From assembly GCF_033568475.1 (NCBI RefSeq), contig NC_133121.1, positions 133,952,375-134,016,374 on the forward strand: a stretch of 64,000 bases of DNA. The letters are read 5' to 3'. This DNA is from Henckelia pumila (lineage: Eukaryota > Streptophyta > Magnoliopsida > Lamiales > Gesneriaceae). Position 1 is the stretch's first letter. Every line of letters begins with the position of its first letter. Under the pieces are notes generated by a model. The model worked only from the letters and a program-made list of their open reading frames with translations, was not told where the DNA came from and did not search any database. This document shows, piece by piece, positions 33,781 to 47,109 of the stretch. Both the position numbers and the translations under genes were made by a program.

Positions 33781-35776
33781 TAGGCAGACACACAAGACTT
33801 ATAACCTTTTGACACTACCTGATGTTATTGACTAGCACAGTGTGTGGATTAGGCTTATATAAGGTTGCTTTCGAACAAAAAAAATTGAAATCCAAGAGTT
33901 TACATGTATTTTTCTATAAAACTTATACAAAAAAAAATAAAAAATTCAGACTCTACTTATTTACACTATAACTATAGTGTTGACAAAAGATTTCAAATCC
34001 TTGGAATATTCAAGGCATTTAAAAAACCATTGTAATTAGTACAACTAAAGTAGTATATGGATTAATTCAAGTTTTACCTTGTTAACATCGGAAAAAGTTG
34101 GATGGACGTGTCAACTTCTTCCCAATTAAATCTTGCTCTCATTGTAGCCTGAATACGAGGATCAGTCACCTGCACACACTCAACATCTCAAGTCAAAATA
34201 TGCTCATGAGAGGAAAAAGTCGAGAGTAATGTGCAATGTATTTCAATGTAGTTGTTCGAAAAAATAAGCCAAACATGAGTATTTATAAGTGAACATGTCA
34301 GAGTCCTACCTAGCTAAGAAGATTTGCTTCCTCTTTGAATTAAAACTTTCATTCTTATCAAATATTCTTGCCTTATCTCGAGGTATATGAATATGTCTAG
34401 ATAAGAAAACAAGATCTTGATTGATATTTCTCCGGAGCCTCAACACTACATATCTTGGTCTTGGCTCCACCGAGCCTGAGCCACCGCTTCTTTCTTGACT
34501 GTTTCTCAACTCCCTTTGTACCCTTCTCGTCACATTACCCTACTACTGGTCAGCAGTCATAGGTTCTCAGGTTCATGTCTCCATCACCCAACTCTCTTCT
34601 AAAATTTCGGCCTCGGGTCGGACCCATACACTTACCTATATGTCATCCCTATTTAACAATAAAAATAAAATAAAAATCATAGATTTCAAAATAAGGACTC
34701 AAAATCAAAGTTACTTCTACATTACTTAAAAATAAAGACACAAACTCTAGATAATTAATTTAATTTCTGAACACAATACTTTTACGAGCCAAAACATGCG
34801 CAATTTGATTTTCTTTCGCGCTACAATGATGAATTGATGCATCCATCTAGTGGGAACAAAGGTTCATCCCTAGAGGAAGTGGAGAGGGGTTGAATCACTT
34901 CTACTACTTACAGTTCATCCGTCTCGATAATCCAATTACGCACTAAGTTGAAACTGATTTACTTTTAGATTTCCCTTCTTTAGTGCTACCATTTCCGCTA
35001 GGTGTGAATTTTGATGAAAGACATCCGAAAAACATCTGTGATATGCAAGCAAATGGGGCAAGTGTACACCTAATTTAAGAATACAGGGATTAATAAGACA
35101 ATAAATATTACATGGGGGGTTATATTGGGAGAGTTTGAAAAATGACCTTGGTCAACCAAATTTTTTGATTTATGACCTTTTTTCAAAAAAAAATTTACAA
35201 AATGACCTTCAAATACAAAGAAAATGCAAAAACAAAATAAAAAAAAAATTAAAAAGGTTATATTTCCAAATCATGGTCAAATGAAGGTTATTTAATTAAA
35301 TAAATTCGGATTTTTATGTTTTGGGTTATATACTCTTAAGTGACAACACAAAGGGGGGAAATGCAATTGGCCCCCACATCGACATTCACTTTTAGTTATC
35401 CAACACCTTGTGGTTGTCATGTATTATCAGTATTAACATGAGTTACTTCGAAATCAGTGGGGCTTGACGTGTGAGAGTCTCTCACTGTTTAATTCAAATA
35501 TTATAAAGTAGCTACTTTTGTATATATTAATAATATATATTTTGTTAATATATTTTTAAAAATGTATGTAAGAATTTTTTTAAAAATAAAATTAAAAGAA
35601 GGAAGCGGGGGTTTACCATTGAACTTTTGATTTTATTGGGGAAAAATATATTTTTAATCTTCGAAATTTCATACTAAAATATATTATGTTCCTAAACACT
35701 TCAACGCAACACTTTTAGTCATTAAACTTTGAATATTGTAACACAATTAGTCATTCTATGGTTATTAGGGACTAAT
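33781..35776. other. Spacer upstream of RDR2, with one exon-like island
   Basis: Mostly AT-rich without recognisable genes. The one coding-like piece is 34078-34169 (minus, separate entry). Near 35120-35300 there is a repeat-like stretch with recurring atgacctt. The DNA right of 35636 belongs to a probable terminal-inverted-repeat element that reaches into the RDR2 promoter. Confidence 0.5.
34078..34169 (-). pseudogene. Isolated exon-like sequence of an unrecognised gene
   Basis: Between a good acceptor (gtgtgtgcag) and a plausible donor (ACAAG|GTAAAAC) the minus strand reads without stops as VTDPRIQATMRARFNWEEVD and then TSIQLFPMLTR. The composition is protein-like, unlike the AT-rich surroundings. 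I found no neighbouring exon on either side and do not recognise the family. It could be a relic of a gene broken by the retroelement insertions, or chance. Confidence 0.3.
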
Positions 35777-37312
35777 TTAAGATGTTTATAAAGTTATAGG
35801 GACAAAAAATGAATAAAAATTAACAATTAAAAATATTATGAAAATATAGAACCATAAATAATAAATAATAACATATCTACAACGTGAACATACTTATTTT
35901 TTAATAATATTATTAAATTTTTATTTAAAAAAATATCTACTTTTATACCTTGAGTTTTTTTTACATAAAAAATAGTCGAATATGTTTTGTTTTGGAACAT
36001 TAGTCGAATACGTTTTCAATATCAAAAATATCATTGAATAATTTAATGTGCATATTTCTTAATTATGATGAGTCTTCTAATAATTTTTTAAAATAAAAAA
36101 ATGTATTCAATATATTTGATACTAATTAAGTGGATCCGAAACCAAATCTATCTAATTTAATTTAATTTAACATTATTATACGACTTAGGTATAATTTTTA
36201 TTTTCTTAACATATCATCAAATATGAATATGTGGTATCTATCTATACTATTGTTGTGGCTTTTGTTCTTTATTATAAAAACTTTTATTTACTTTTTAAAT
36301 TTTCTTTAACTTTATTTTTTTAGTAAAAGAATGTTTGAATTCGTTACACTGTATACGTAAAAATGAACTAATCTTTTACTTTAAAAGCAGTCTTCATTAT
36401 TGAAGTTATTGTTGATTCTTTGTTTGCAGTGCAAGTAGTCACCTACCCAGTTGAGAATTTTGAATACATTGGTGCAATTGAAACAGACGTACGAATTTTT
36501 TTTATGGTTCCACCAACATGAAATTAAATCACGTACTACGTACTACGTACTACGAATACGGTTGCTCATGCTTTTGCTAGTTTTTCGATTTCCACAAGAG
36601 TACTCTTCCATTTAAGTTGGAGAATTTTGTAATGGATGAAATTTTTGGTTAATAAAATTACAAGTTTTTTCTGTTAAAAAAATAAATAAATAAATCAAAT
36701 AATAACGTCGTAATTTTAATAAGTTTGAAAGTTTCAGAACTCTTATTTTCAAATACAATATAAAAAAAATAATAATAATATTCTTACATCAACATTTAAG
36801 AAAAACATAAATTTATATTTATAAAAATATATATCATAATTTAGAATATGAACGAACAAAATTTATAGTTATGAAATTTTTTGATAAAAAATCCATCATT
36901 TATAAATAATTTATTTAAAAAAATTTATTGTATAAGTTTTTAACTACAAATTTTAATCAATTTTGATTTTTTTTATCTAAGTTTTCTTATTGCTAATAAT
37001 TTATATACAAAATTCTTATAAACTTTTGTTCATATATATAATAAAAATCTAATAATATATATTATATTGTAGATATGTTATGATTTACCTTCTTTATATT
37101 TACCAAATTAAATTTTATTTTCTAATATTTGTCCATAAAATATAATAAATATCACAATTGAATTTTTAACATTATATTTAAACATAAAATTAACAGTAAG
37201 GAGTAATACTTTTTAAAGTTTAGGGACTAAAAATGTTGAGATGAAATGTTTAAGGATCAAAAATATTTTAGTGGGAAAGTATGAGGACTAATCGTGTATT
37301 TTTTCTCTTTTC
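35636..37312. mobile_element. Probable non-autonomous TIR element forming the RDR2 upstream region
   Basis: About 110 bp at 35640-35760 (ttcatactaaaatatatt, cacttttagtcattaaactt) is similar, in inverted orientation, to 37195-37310 (aaaatgttgagatgaaatg, gtatgaggactaatcgtg). Long A/T-rich inverted repeats containing tagtcc are common ends of plant Mutator-like MITEs. The element would be about 1.67 kb, contains a LINE relic, and ends only about 125 bp before the RDR2 ATG. No clear target duplication was found, so the ends are approximate. Confidence 0.45.
36405..36690 (+). pseudogene. LINE RNase H relic upstream of RDR2
   Basis: The frame reads DSLFAVQVVTYPVENFEYIG and AIETDVR, then, after stops, TVAHAFASFSIS, which parallels the RNase H end of plant LINEs (compare GVAHSLASFAIS near 17850). 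It is followed by an A-rich run (aaaaaaataaataaataaat) at about 36675-36695, consistent with a LINE tail. Only the last ~280 bp of the element are present. Confidence 0.6.
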
Positions 37313-37436
37313 TATTACAATTACATTACATTACATTATTTATTATTAAAAAACAAAAACCCCATAAATTGTGGTCAAGAATATAATAAGAGCCCACGAA
37401 AACGAAACCCCTGTATCTCTCTTCTCCATCTGCGCC

Positions 37437-40400
37437 ATGGGTACGGAAGAGAAGAGACCTACGCTCACTGCGAGAGTGACCAACATTCCTCACTCAGCAA
37501 TAGCCCAAGAACTCTTCACTTTCCTCGAATCTTTGTTAGGAAAAGGCGAAATTTTTGCCATCGACATCTCCACAGAGCACAAGAACTGGAAGTCTAGAGG
37601 CCATGGCAGAGTTCAGTTCGACACCCCAGAAACAAATATCAAAGCTTTATCGCTTTCCCAGCAAAGGAAACTGTACTTCAGGGGGGCCCATCTCACCCTG
37701 TCACATTCCTTCGAAGACATAATAATTCGTCCCGTGGACCCGAATAACCGGGTGGAAAATGCTGGAGGGCTTGTTTTGCTTGCTGGGATCATGTCCAGGA
37801 GGGATTGCATGGGGATTTTGGAGTCTTGGGATGAGGTCAAATTGTGGGTTTCGCCTGAGAAGAGGAGGCTTGAGTTCTTTTTGAAACAAAACGGGGAGTG
37901 CTATAAGTTGGAGGTGGGATTTGGGGATGTGCTAGAGACCCAGGGATGTTGTTTTGGTGGTAACGAACAGAATGCTGATGCCATTCTTTTGAAGGTATTG
38001 TTTTTTCGTATTGTTTCTCTCTCTCTTAATCTAGGTTATTCATCTAGAGAGACAAAAAAAAAAAAAAATAAAAAAAAAAAATTGGTGGGATTCATATTGG
38101 AGAGATTGTTTTCTATGATGGTCAAAATGAACTTTGGACTGATACTTGCGAAGAACATTTGTTTAAAGTTAAACAAGTAGCAGAAGGACAGAGATTTTGA
38201 GGTGGTCTACTCCTGCATTCCCCGCAAACAAATTAGTTTTGTTTAGAAGCTTTGTCTTGCGTTGATTCGTTTTATTATGATAGTGGTTCACGGGCATCCA
38301 CCTTACTCCTGTTTATATCTATTTAGCTTATAGTGCAGTTACAGAAGTTTCGGCTGTTGCGATTGGATTGTTTGAGTTGTTGATTGCTATACAGTAATAA
38401 GTTAATTACTAATTAGTTAATAGCAGTTTGCGTAGTTAATGCAGTTAAGTAGATATAGAGAAGATTAGAAATATATAAAAGAGAAGGTTGTGCTTCCATG
38501 GAATTATGTTTTTACAGAACAGTGACATTGCCTATCTTCAATACATTTTCTCAACACCATTTCTCTATTCCGTCTATTACAGAATTTCGGATCTTCTCCA
38601 CAGTGAATCTTCAATTTATCATTTCATGGAAATTCCATTATTCCACCTTCATATGCAGTTAACAACACCTACAGTTTTTAGGCTGGGAACCCTAAGGTTT
38701 TATACACTTTCCTCTGTTGGTTGTGTATGACCCTGATTCCCTGTTCTTTTAGATTTCAACTGTTCTAGAAGTGGAGATGAGGGCAAGAACCTGAGGTTGA
38801 AACTCACATAATGTTAATATTAATATAGGGGCTAGGTTGTGTTCTGTGTATGGATGTACAAAGGCTTCGAACTGACCAATCAGATCTGTTTGTTGACCAC
38901 TGTTAAACCTTGAGAATTATCCAGCATAAAACCATATTTCACTGTACCAAGGCTTATGGTAAGTACAAACAGAAATGTTTGGAATTGGTGTGGACTTCTG
39001 AAAATATGACTAAGGTGTTTCGAGTTGTCTCTCAACTTGCTAAGCATGTAATAGTTTGGTGCCACATCTTTTGCCAATGAACATCCTGTTTAATAACTCA
39101 CCCAGCATCTATGGCCCCATTATGTACCTGATAACCTGATAATGATGGACTAATATGGAAATTTCCATGATAACGAGTCTCCCTTTTTTTTTTATTTATG
39201 TTGGAAAAACCATAATCAATCTAAGATTTTATATTTCACTGTGCTTGTTACTCAGTTTGTTGTGAACAAATTGTAGACTTACAACTAGCTGTGTTATCTT
39301 ACTCTTATTTTTTTCCCCAGCTCAAACATGCACCTAAAATATTTAAAAGGGTCTCTGGACCAAATGTTGCTTCAAGATTTAGCTCGGACCGGTATCACAT
39401 CTGCAAGGAGGACTTTGACTTTCTTTGGGTTCGCACAACTGATTTTTCTAGTGTGAAGTCAATCGGAAATTTATCTTGTCTTTGTTGGAAGATTGAAGAA
39501 AATTTTTCGAGCTTAGACAATTATTCCTGTCTTCCATTCTACAAGAAAGATGTAATCGAATTAGTATTGGAAGAAAGAGAAAAATTCCCTTCGTCTCCAA
39601 ATTTAGTTCCAATTGTGGCTAACAATTCGGATTTCAATTTAGATTACGAGGTCCTTTATCAGCTTAACTCACTTGTACATACCCAAAAGTTGAGTTTTGC
39701 TTCAGTCGACAACGATCTTTTCCATATTCTCAGCACGTTAGATGTAAATACGGCTTTGTTAGTTCTGCAGAAAATGCACAAGTTACCATCCTCGTGTTAT
39801 GAACCTGTGTCTTTCATCAAGAATGAGTCTCACATTATCAGTCAGAATGGTCAAAATCTTACTTCATCAATTTTGAAGAGATTTACAAATCAGAACATGA
39901 TGAATTGTCACAGAGTTCTTGTAACTCCATCGAGGATTTTCTGTATGGGTCCGGAACTCGAAAACTCAAACTACATTGTTAAGCACTATGCTGCATATGG
40001 TTCAGATTTTGTGAGGGTCACCTTCGTTGATGAAGATTGGGGTAGGCTTCCTGCCCATGCTGTTTCCACCAGTACTATGCAAGGTATCTTTGCAAGGCCG
40101 TATCGAACAGATGTTTATTATAGAATTTTATCCATACTCAGAGACGGGATTGTGATTGGAGATAAAAAATTTGAGTTTCTAGCCTTTTCTGCCAGTCAAC
40201 TCCGATCTAATGCTGTTTGGATGTTTGCCTCAAACGAGCATGTCAAAGCGGAAGACATCAGAGAGTGGATGGGATGCTTTACGAAGATACGAAGTGTCTC
40301 GAAATGTGCGGCAAGGATGGGTCAGTTGTTCAGCTCATCAAAGCAAACAGTAGAAGTCCATCCTCGGGATGTTGATGTTATTCCCGACATAGAAGTGATT

Positions 40401-42602
40401 ACAGATGGTGTGAAATATTGCTTCTCAGATGGAATAGGAAAGATTTCTTATCTATTTGCGAAAGATATTTCAAGAAAGCTGGGTTTGTCTCGTGTCCCAT
40501 CAGCGTTTCAAATACGTTACGGTGGCTACAAAGGTGTCATTACCGTTGACCGCCGATGCTTCCGTAAGTTAGCACTAAGGAATAGCATGCTTAAGTTTGA
40601 ATCTGACAACTATATGCTTAATATAACCAAGTGTAGTGAATCCATGCCTTGCTACTTAAACCGGGAGGTTATCACCCTGTTATCAACCTTGGGCGTAGAG
40701 GATGATGCTTTTTTGGCATTGCAAGAAGAGCATCTTCGACTTTTGGGAAGTATATTGACAGATAGAGAGGCTGCAACAAGCGTTTTGGAGGGAATTGGTG
40801 GAACTGAAATCAAAAGCATATTAGGAAAGATGATGTTTTTAGGTTATGAACTGACAAAGGAACCTTATCTTTTTATGATGCTTCAATCACACCTCGATAA
40901 CCAGATATCCGATTTAAGAAGTAGGTGCCGCATTTTTGTCCCAAAGGGCCGTGTGTTAGTGGGGTGCCTGGATGAAACAGGAATTCTGGAGTATGGCCAG
41001 GTTTACGTACGAGTAACCTTGACTAAGACTGAGCTACAGTGCACCGATCAACCATATTTTCATAAAGTTGATGGGACAACATGTGTGGTTAAAGGGAAGG
41101 TTGTGGTAACGAAAAATCCATGTCTCCATCCAGGCGATGTAAGGGTACTTGACGCTGTGTGGGATATTAAATTTGAAGAAAATGGTTTCGTGGATTGCCT
41201 CATTTTCCCTCAGAAAGGAGAAAGGTAAAATTTTTCTCACTTTCCAATAATCCATAATTCGTACGTAAATTGTTTCTTTATGTGGCCTGCGGAAATAATT
41301 TAAAGCTTAAATTGGTATATGTTGATATTATCAGTTGCGGGTATCTGATAGGAATTGTTTATTCTATTTTTATTAAAAAAGGATATTTATATGCCTTAAT
41401 TATTGGGATTTAAATCCCCTTTGTACTCTAGATAATGATTTGTATATTCATTAATAAATCTTTCTTTTCTCTGCTACAACTTTTACATGTGTGGACTCAA
41501 ATGTATGGAAGTTTGTTTTGAGATTTGAGATTTGAATGTTATATTTCAACAGGCCTCATCCAAACGAGTGCTCTGGTGGCGATCTCGACGGAGACCAATA
41601 CTTTATTAGCTGGGATGAAAAGCTCATCCCACCTAGAACAGTGGCGCCAATGGACTACACCGGACGACGAGCGCGTATCATGGATCACGAAGTAACCTTG
41701 GAGGTAACGAGAAATGGCCTTTTTTTATATTTCCATCCCATTCCACGGTAGACTGATAGAAGTAACATTACTCCCTGAATTTTCAGGAAATTCAAAGATT
41801 TTTTGTGGATTACTTGTTTGGTGATACTCTAGGCGCCATCTCTACCGCACACTTGGTGCATGCTGATCGCGAGCCTGACAAGGCATTGAGTTCCAAATGT
41901 CTCGAGCTAGCAACCCTTCACTCAATGGCTGTCGACTTTGCTAAAACGGGAGCACCTGCCGAAATGCCCAGATTCCTGAAACTACGAGAATTTCCTGATT
42001 TCATGGAGAGGTGGGAGAAGCCGATGTATATATCCCAAGGTGCTTTAGGCAAGCTATACAGAGCCACCATCCAGTTTGTTCAACAAACAAAACCAAAAAA
42101 CGAACCCTCCCATAAGATCTTGGCCGATGCTTACGACCCTGATCTCATCGTAGATGGCTACGAAACCTTTCTGGAAACTGCCAAAAGCCACAAAGAACAG
42201 TACATAGATAAAATGAGCACACTGATGAATTACTACGGAGCTGATAGCGAAGTCGAGATATTGACAGGGAACCTTTTCAGGAAGATGTCATATCTGCAGC
42301 GGGACAACCGCAGGTACGGAGAGGTGAAAGACCGAATCTTGGCATCTGTCAAGACTTTGACGAAGGATGTCAAGGAGTGGTTCGAAAGCAGCTGCAGCGA
42401 AGGTGAACGAGAGAAGTTGGCATCTGCGTGGTATCATGTAACGTACCACCCGAGTTATTCGGAGGGCAGCTCATGTTGCCTGGGATTTCCGTGGGTTGTG
42501 GGCGAAATCTTGCTGAACATCAAGTCGACTAGACGATGCATGATCATCGTGTATGCAAGAAGATCATCAGGTACCAATGACGCATCTGGAGACGATATTT
42601 GA
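37437..42602 (+). CDS. RDR2: RNA-dependent RNA polymerase 2 (complete, four exons)
   Basis: Nuclear RNA-dependent RNA polymerase that, in the known plant pathway, copies Pol IV transcripts into double-stranded RNA for DCL3 and so feeds 24-nt siRNAs and RNA-directed DNA methylation. Exons: 37437-37994, 39321-41224, 41553-41703, 41787-42602, all with GT-AG introns and matching phases, giving 1142 residues; Arabidopsis RDR2 has about 1133. Exon 1 is the RRM-like N-terminal domain. Exon 2 holds DYVRVTFVDEDW-like sequence (DFVRVTFVDEDW), WMFASNEHVKAEDIREWMG, CFSDGIGKIS, VPSAFQIRYGGYKGV and PKGRVLVGCLDETGILEYGQ. Exon 3 has the catalytic CSGGDLDGDQ (DLDGD at residues 831-835). Exon 4 has STAHLVHAD, DFAKTGAPAEMP and the helical C-terminus. 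An upstream in-frame GTG exists, but the ATG at 37437 (cgccATGG) matches the family start. The sequence agrees with RDR2 rather than RDR1 or RDR6 throughout. No stops or frameshifts: the gene looks functional. Confidence 0.97.
38340..38690 (+). mobile_element. LTR-like remnant in RDR2 intron 1
   Basis: The stretch resembles a short copia-type LTR: tgttgattgctatacagtaa, then a good TATA-like tatataaaag at 38473-38482, then gagaaggttgtgcttcc, ending near gcagttaacaaca at about 38667. It is copied in the left arm (about 23550-23900). No internal domain or clear target duplication. It might supply an alternative transcription start inside intron 1. Confidence 0.35.
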
Positions 42603-44534
42603 CTGCAAGGAAAACTAGTATGTGTGAAGGAGTGTTGATTACTATTGGTTTTTTTATTGTTGAAACTTGAAATGACTTAAAAAGATCCTGTATTGGATTT
42701 TTATTATGCAGATGATATATTTAACTAGCTATTACAATGGGAAAATATTTTAGTACATGTTTGAAGTAGCTATTTATAAAAGAAGAGTGTATTATTTACA
42801 CTCAAAATAGTGTTAACACTTAATAACACACCATTTTGTCTGATTATTTAATTAAGAGACGATATTACCTTTCTAATATCTTTCTTTATATAATAAAATT
42901 TTAAGGCACCTTGAAAAACTCAAACACAATATTTTTGTATGTTAACAATTAAAAATTTTATTTACAAAAATAAATTTTAATATTTTTAAAAAACGTTCAC
43001 GAAATTTTTATTATATACCTATAAAAAAATACAAATTACAACTAGATTTAATATTATTTATATTTTATTCCAAATTATATGTATATTCAAAATGTGAAAA
43101 TTATTTTTTTTCAAGCGTAAATTAATGGGATGTAAACTTTCGATTGACCAAAATTTTATTAAGTTTGGTATAAAATGCCAAATATTGTAATAGTTTAAAT
43201 TATAGGATTTTTGTTATATATAAATATATATATATGTGTGCTCCAGTAATTATTAACATTATTTTTCTACGATATAATTATATTATTTGAATCTATTTAT
43301 ATTATGCAGATAAACACACACAAAAATAATTTATGACTATTTTTTTAAAATAAAGTTAAAACATAAATGTATTAATTATAAATTTGATGGATAATAGTTG
43401 TTTTAAAAGAACAAATTTTAGTACAGGTCACTTTCAATAAGATATTATGATTAATATAAAAAAAAATTATGATTTTTAAGTTTTTTTTAAAGGAATTTTT
43501 TAGTTATGATAATAATTTTTTTTAAGTTAGTTGTGATAATAAAAATAAGAATACATGTAATGAAAAGATTTAAAATGGGAAATCAAGCATAAATTAGGAT
43601 TAACAAAAGTATAAGTTATTTTTTAATGTTTGATTTGGATATCTTTCTATAATGTGAGTAACAATTAAAAATTTATCTATGTGTTTAATAACAAATTTAA
43701 GAAATAAAAATTTTACCAAAAATCAATATAATCAATTAAAGGTGTTATTGTCAATTTTGAGTACAAAACTTAAATATGTTTAACAAATAGTGGAGTGTGA
43801 ATAACACTCCTCTTTGTAAAAATATAGCTAAAAAAAGGGTGGTACCATTTTAAATTTGATGTGATATGTTAAAAAAATAATGGGTTCATACGAATGTAGA
43901 GAAATTAGGTTTGAAAAATTGACTTGATAAAAAAAAATTATATTAAAATAATCAGAAAATAAAATGGATGTGGATTGAAGAAGAACTTGGACCTGCTGGT
44001 GCTTTAGCTATGGAAATCCAATCGCTGATTCATGATTAGGAATTTTTATCCATCCATCATATGATCGAGATCGGCAAATGGTGCGGTCAATTTGTTAGCC
44101 CGAAACGCGCTTAAGTTTAATCTTAATTCTGCTTGGTTTTTCACCTAGGTTATTAGAAATCGTAAAACTTGATGTAATTTCTACTTAGTAATGGTAATGT
44201 TTGCATGTTAAAAAACAAAAACAAAAACAAAAAAAAACTTCCTTAAATCAATATTTTTTTTACTTGGGCCAACATACTAAATTAATAATTTTGATAAATT
44301 ATCAAGATAATTTTTCGAAAGATTCTTGTACAAAATTATGGTCTCGTCAATATTATAAATTAATAATTTTCTAAAATTTACAAATATAAATAGAGCAATT
44401 CAGTAAAATATGATTCTATTGTTGTTTGTTTTTTTTAAATAAATTTAATTATATTATTTATAAGACGGATTTTATTTGATTATTAAAAATTTTGAATATA
44501 ATTTACTTATTTTTATATAAATATATATGTATAA

Positions 44535-44580
<46 letters not shown>

Positions 44581-47109
44581 TCAAATAATATGATGCAAAT
44601 ATTGGTGAAACACAATAATTTTTTATGTGATTAAATGTATATATTTTTAATAAAATATTACTCTTTAAAATAATAAAGTATTTATTTATGAATTAATTAA
44701 TATCTCTTTAAATTAATAAAATATAATACTACTAACATTAATTTATTGAGATTTTATGTTAAGTAAAAATTATGAAAGACGAAAAGATATTTTAGCTAAT
44801 GATGAGAAACGGCATGCGAACAAAAGTTTGAGAGTTCCAAATTTAGTTAAACATTATTGTGGTTCTGTTTGGATATGTACTTATAAAATGTTTTTATAAA
44901 ATTGTTTTTAAAAAATATTTTTATAAAATATTTTAAAAGTTATTTTAAGAATAAATATATATTTGAACAACTATTGTATAAAAATATTTTAACATTTCAA
45001 ATATAATGTTGTTCATTCTTGTCTTTCATTGTTCCATCTAAAAACATTTAAAAACACATTTCAAGTGTACGTTCTTTAAAAACTATAATTTGAAAACATT
45101 TTTTCAAAAACATTTCACAAAAATTTTATCCAAACATATAATTTAAGTTTTTTTAACTTATAAAACACTTAAAAAATTTCTGAAGCACATGTTTAAACGA
45201 AACTTATATGACTATAAGGTCTCGTTTGGTACACAGTATTTAATCATTGTATAGCTTATCTCATTCAATCTTGCGTTCTTTTCGTCATATTATTTATTCA
45301 TCTTTTAATTATTAATTTTACATCAATCAAATCATTAATAATTTATATGTAAATAAGCATTCAGTCCCTAAACCCATATTTTCAACGCTTTATACGAAAT
45401 TTCATCCGAAAAAATTACGTGGGTCCAAGGAGTTTAAACAATTTTTTTTCTGACAAGGGACTGAGCATGTATTTATGTTTGCGTTTAGGGACTGATAGCT
45501 AATTTACAGATAATTTATCTTACATCAATCAAATCATTGAATTTAAATTACTACATTACTCTTTATAAATAATATTATTTATATTTTATTTAATGTTAAA
45601 AGGATAAAATGATCGTTTAACATTTTTATATAACACTTAATCAATCAAATCAAATAAACTATAATCTATCAATTCAATTCTATATTAACTATAATTTCTT
45701 ATTTATTTTTTTATTATATTATATTACTTATTTATGTATTATTTATCATATCTTAATATATAATTATATTGTTGTTGGCTTATGATATTTTTAAATATGA
45801 ATTAAATGGAAAGATTGATTTGCAGATGGGGTCTAGGGGGTTGTTTTCTTGTGTGTACATGAGACATGTTACGCTGACGCACGCAAGTTCCCAACAAAAT
45901 TACAAAAGGGAAGCAACTGTGGGGGTTTAAAACTTGACCTTATGGACCGTTGATGTAATCTTTGGAGTTTTAAAACAAAACAAAACAAAACAAAAGCTAT
46001 TATCTCGCGAATGGCATGGAATTTAAAGTTGGTTACAAAGGTTTCCAAAAGCGTTGATTTAACTACACTATTTCCAAACTCACCCCCATAAAACAATTCA
46101 AATATCAAGAAAAATCAAACAAAAATTAGAACGAAAAACATCGATTGTTTTAAAAAATCTCACTCACTGCCTCGATGATGCGAAAAAAACGAGTTTCAAC
46201 AGTTCAAACAAAATCACACCATCTTGCCGGCGAAAAAAGGAAAGATAAAAAAAATTGAATTCGAAATTTCGCAACATATTAGATCTAGGAATATTTTCGG
46301 TAAGCCGATTGAGTCGTTGAGGGAAAAATAAATGTTGGTTATTATTCCGTAATAAATATAGTAATTGTAGGGAGTTGCAAAGATAGTTCAAGTGTAAAGT
46401 AAAAAGATTTTTAATTTATTTATTTTTAAAAAGCACTTAAAAATATTATTTTTTTAAAAGTTATAATTTCTGAATTTTTTTTACTTCTGTTTCTACTAGT
46501 ATTTAAAAATTTAAATAAAAGCATTTTACAACAATTATCCAATCGTCAAAATTGTTTCTGCATTTTTTAATAAAAACATTTAAAAAAACTAAGCTTATGT
46601 AAGTGTGTGTGATATGATATGGCTCAAGTTTTCAAGAAAAGGCAGTGGCATTATCATAAAGAGATGGGAACGTTTCAACTTACAGATTTAACCCAATTAA
46701 TCACACCTTCCACATCAACTTTATCTTTTACTCCAACGCCAAAATACAATTTAATTAACATAATCAAATTAAAGCTTTTTTGCATAACTCACACTCCTAC
46801 TCATATATGGTTTATATATTATAAAAACACACGAATGGAATTTTTTTTTTAAAAAAAACACGTGAATCATAACCACATTCCTGAAAACATACCAATCTTT
46901 TTAAAAAAAAAAAAAAAAAATTTATTGCAGTAATTCAAAAGTAAATAATAGTAATTAAAAAAAAAGAAGAAGAAGATAAAACCCCACCACGATGAACTGT
47001 AATCGGCAACAATAAATTACTCCCCAGCCCCGGCGCATGTCAGGCCAAGCATGGCCCATTCTTGCCGGGTTCCGTACCTGCACAACAAATGTATTCCGGC
47101 CCAGCTTTG
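42603..47109. other. AT-rich intergenic DNA between RDR2 and a small gene
   Basis: No gene recognised. Contents: the RDR2 3' flank, a probable ~1-kb inverted-repeat element (42768-43837), a TA microsatellite at about 44538-44576, a MITE-like stretch at about 44866-45139 with tgtttggat/atccaaaca ends, and short frames without coding character. Confidence 0.6.
42768..43837. mobile_element. Possible ~1.07-kb non-autonomous TIR element
   Basis: The left end tagctatttataaaagaaga and following gtgtattatttacactc resemble the complement of the right end (gagtgtgaataacactcctc ... aatatagcta). Inverted similarity spans about 45 bases with several mismatches and indels. The interior is AT-rich and non-coding. 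It lies about 165 bp after the RDR2 stop codon and so may provide the RDR2 3' end. Confidence 0.4.

Larger units (their letters stand above)
35777..39231 (+). repeat. Right arm of the inverted duplication (original RDR2 5' region)
   Basis: Inverted match to 23008-26461 over about 3455 bp. It starts inside the upstream repeat at 35777 (ttaagatg) and stops 89 bp before the end of RDR2 intron 1. Since exon 2 follows directly at 39321, this arm is in its native place. Confidence 0.95.

Noticed and set aside
37371-37436. Upstream in-frame extension of RDR2 (GTG GTC AAG ...)
   Set aside because: It begins with GTG, and the 22 extra residues do not fit the RDR2 N-terminus; the ATG at 37437 does.
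38488-38730. 80-codon frame in RDR2 intron 1 (and its copy at 23509-23751)
   Set aside because: It lies in an LTR-like intronic stretch, lacks any known motif, and is intron sequence by the RDR2 exon structure.
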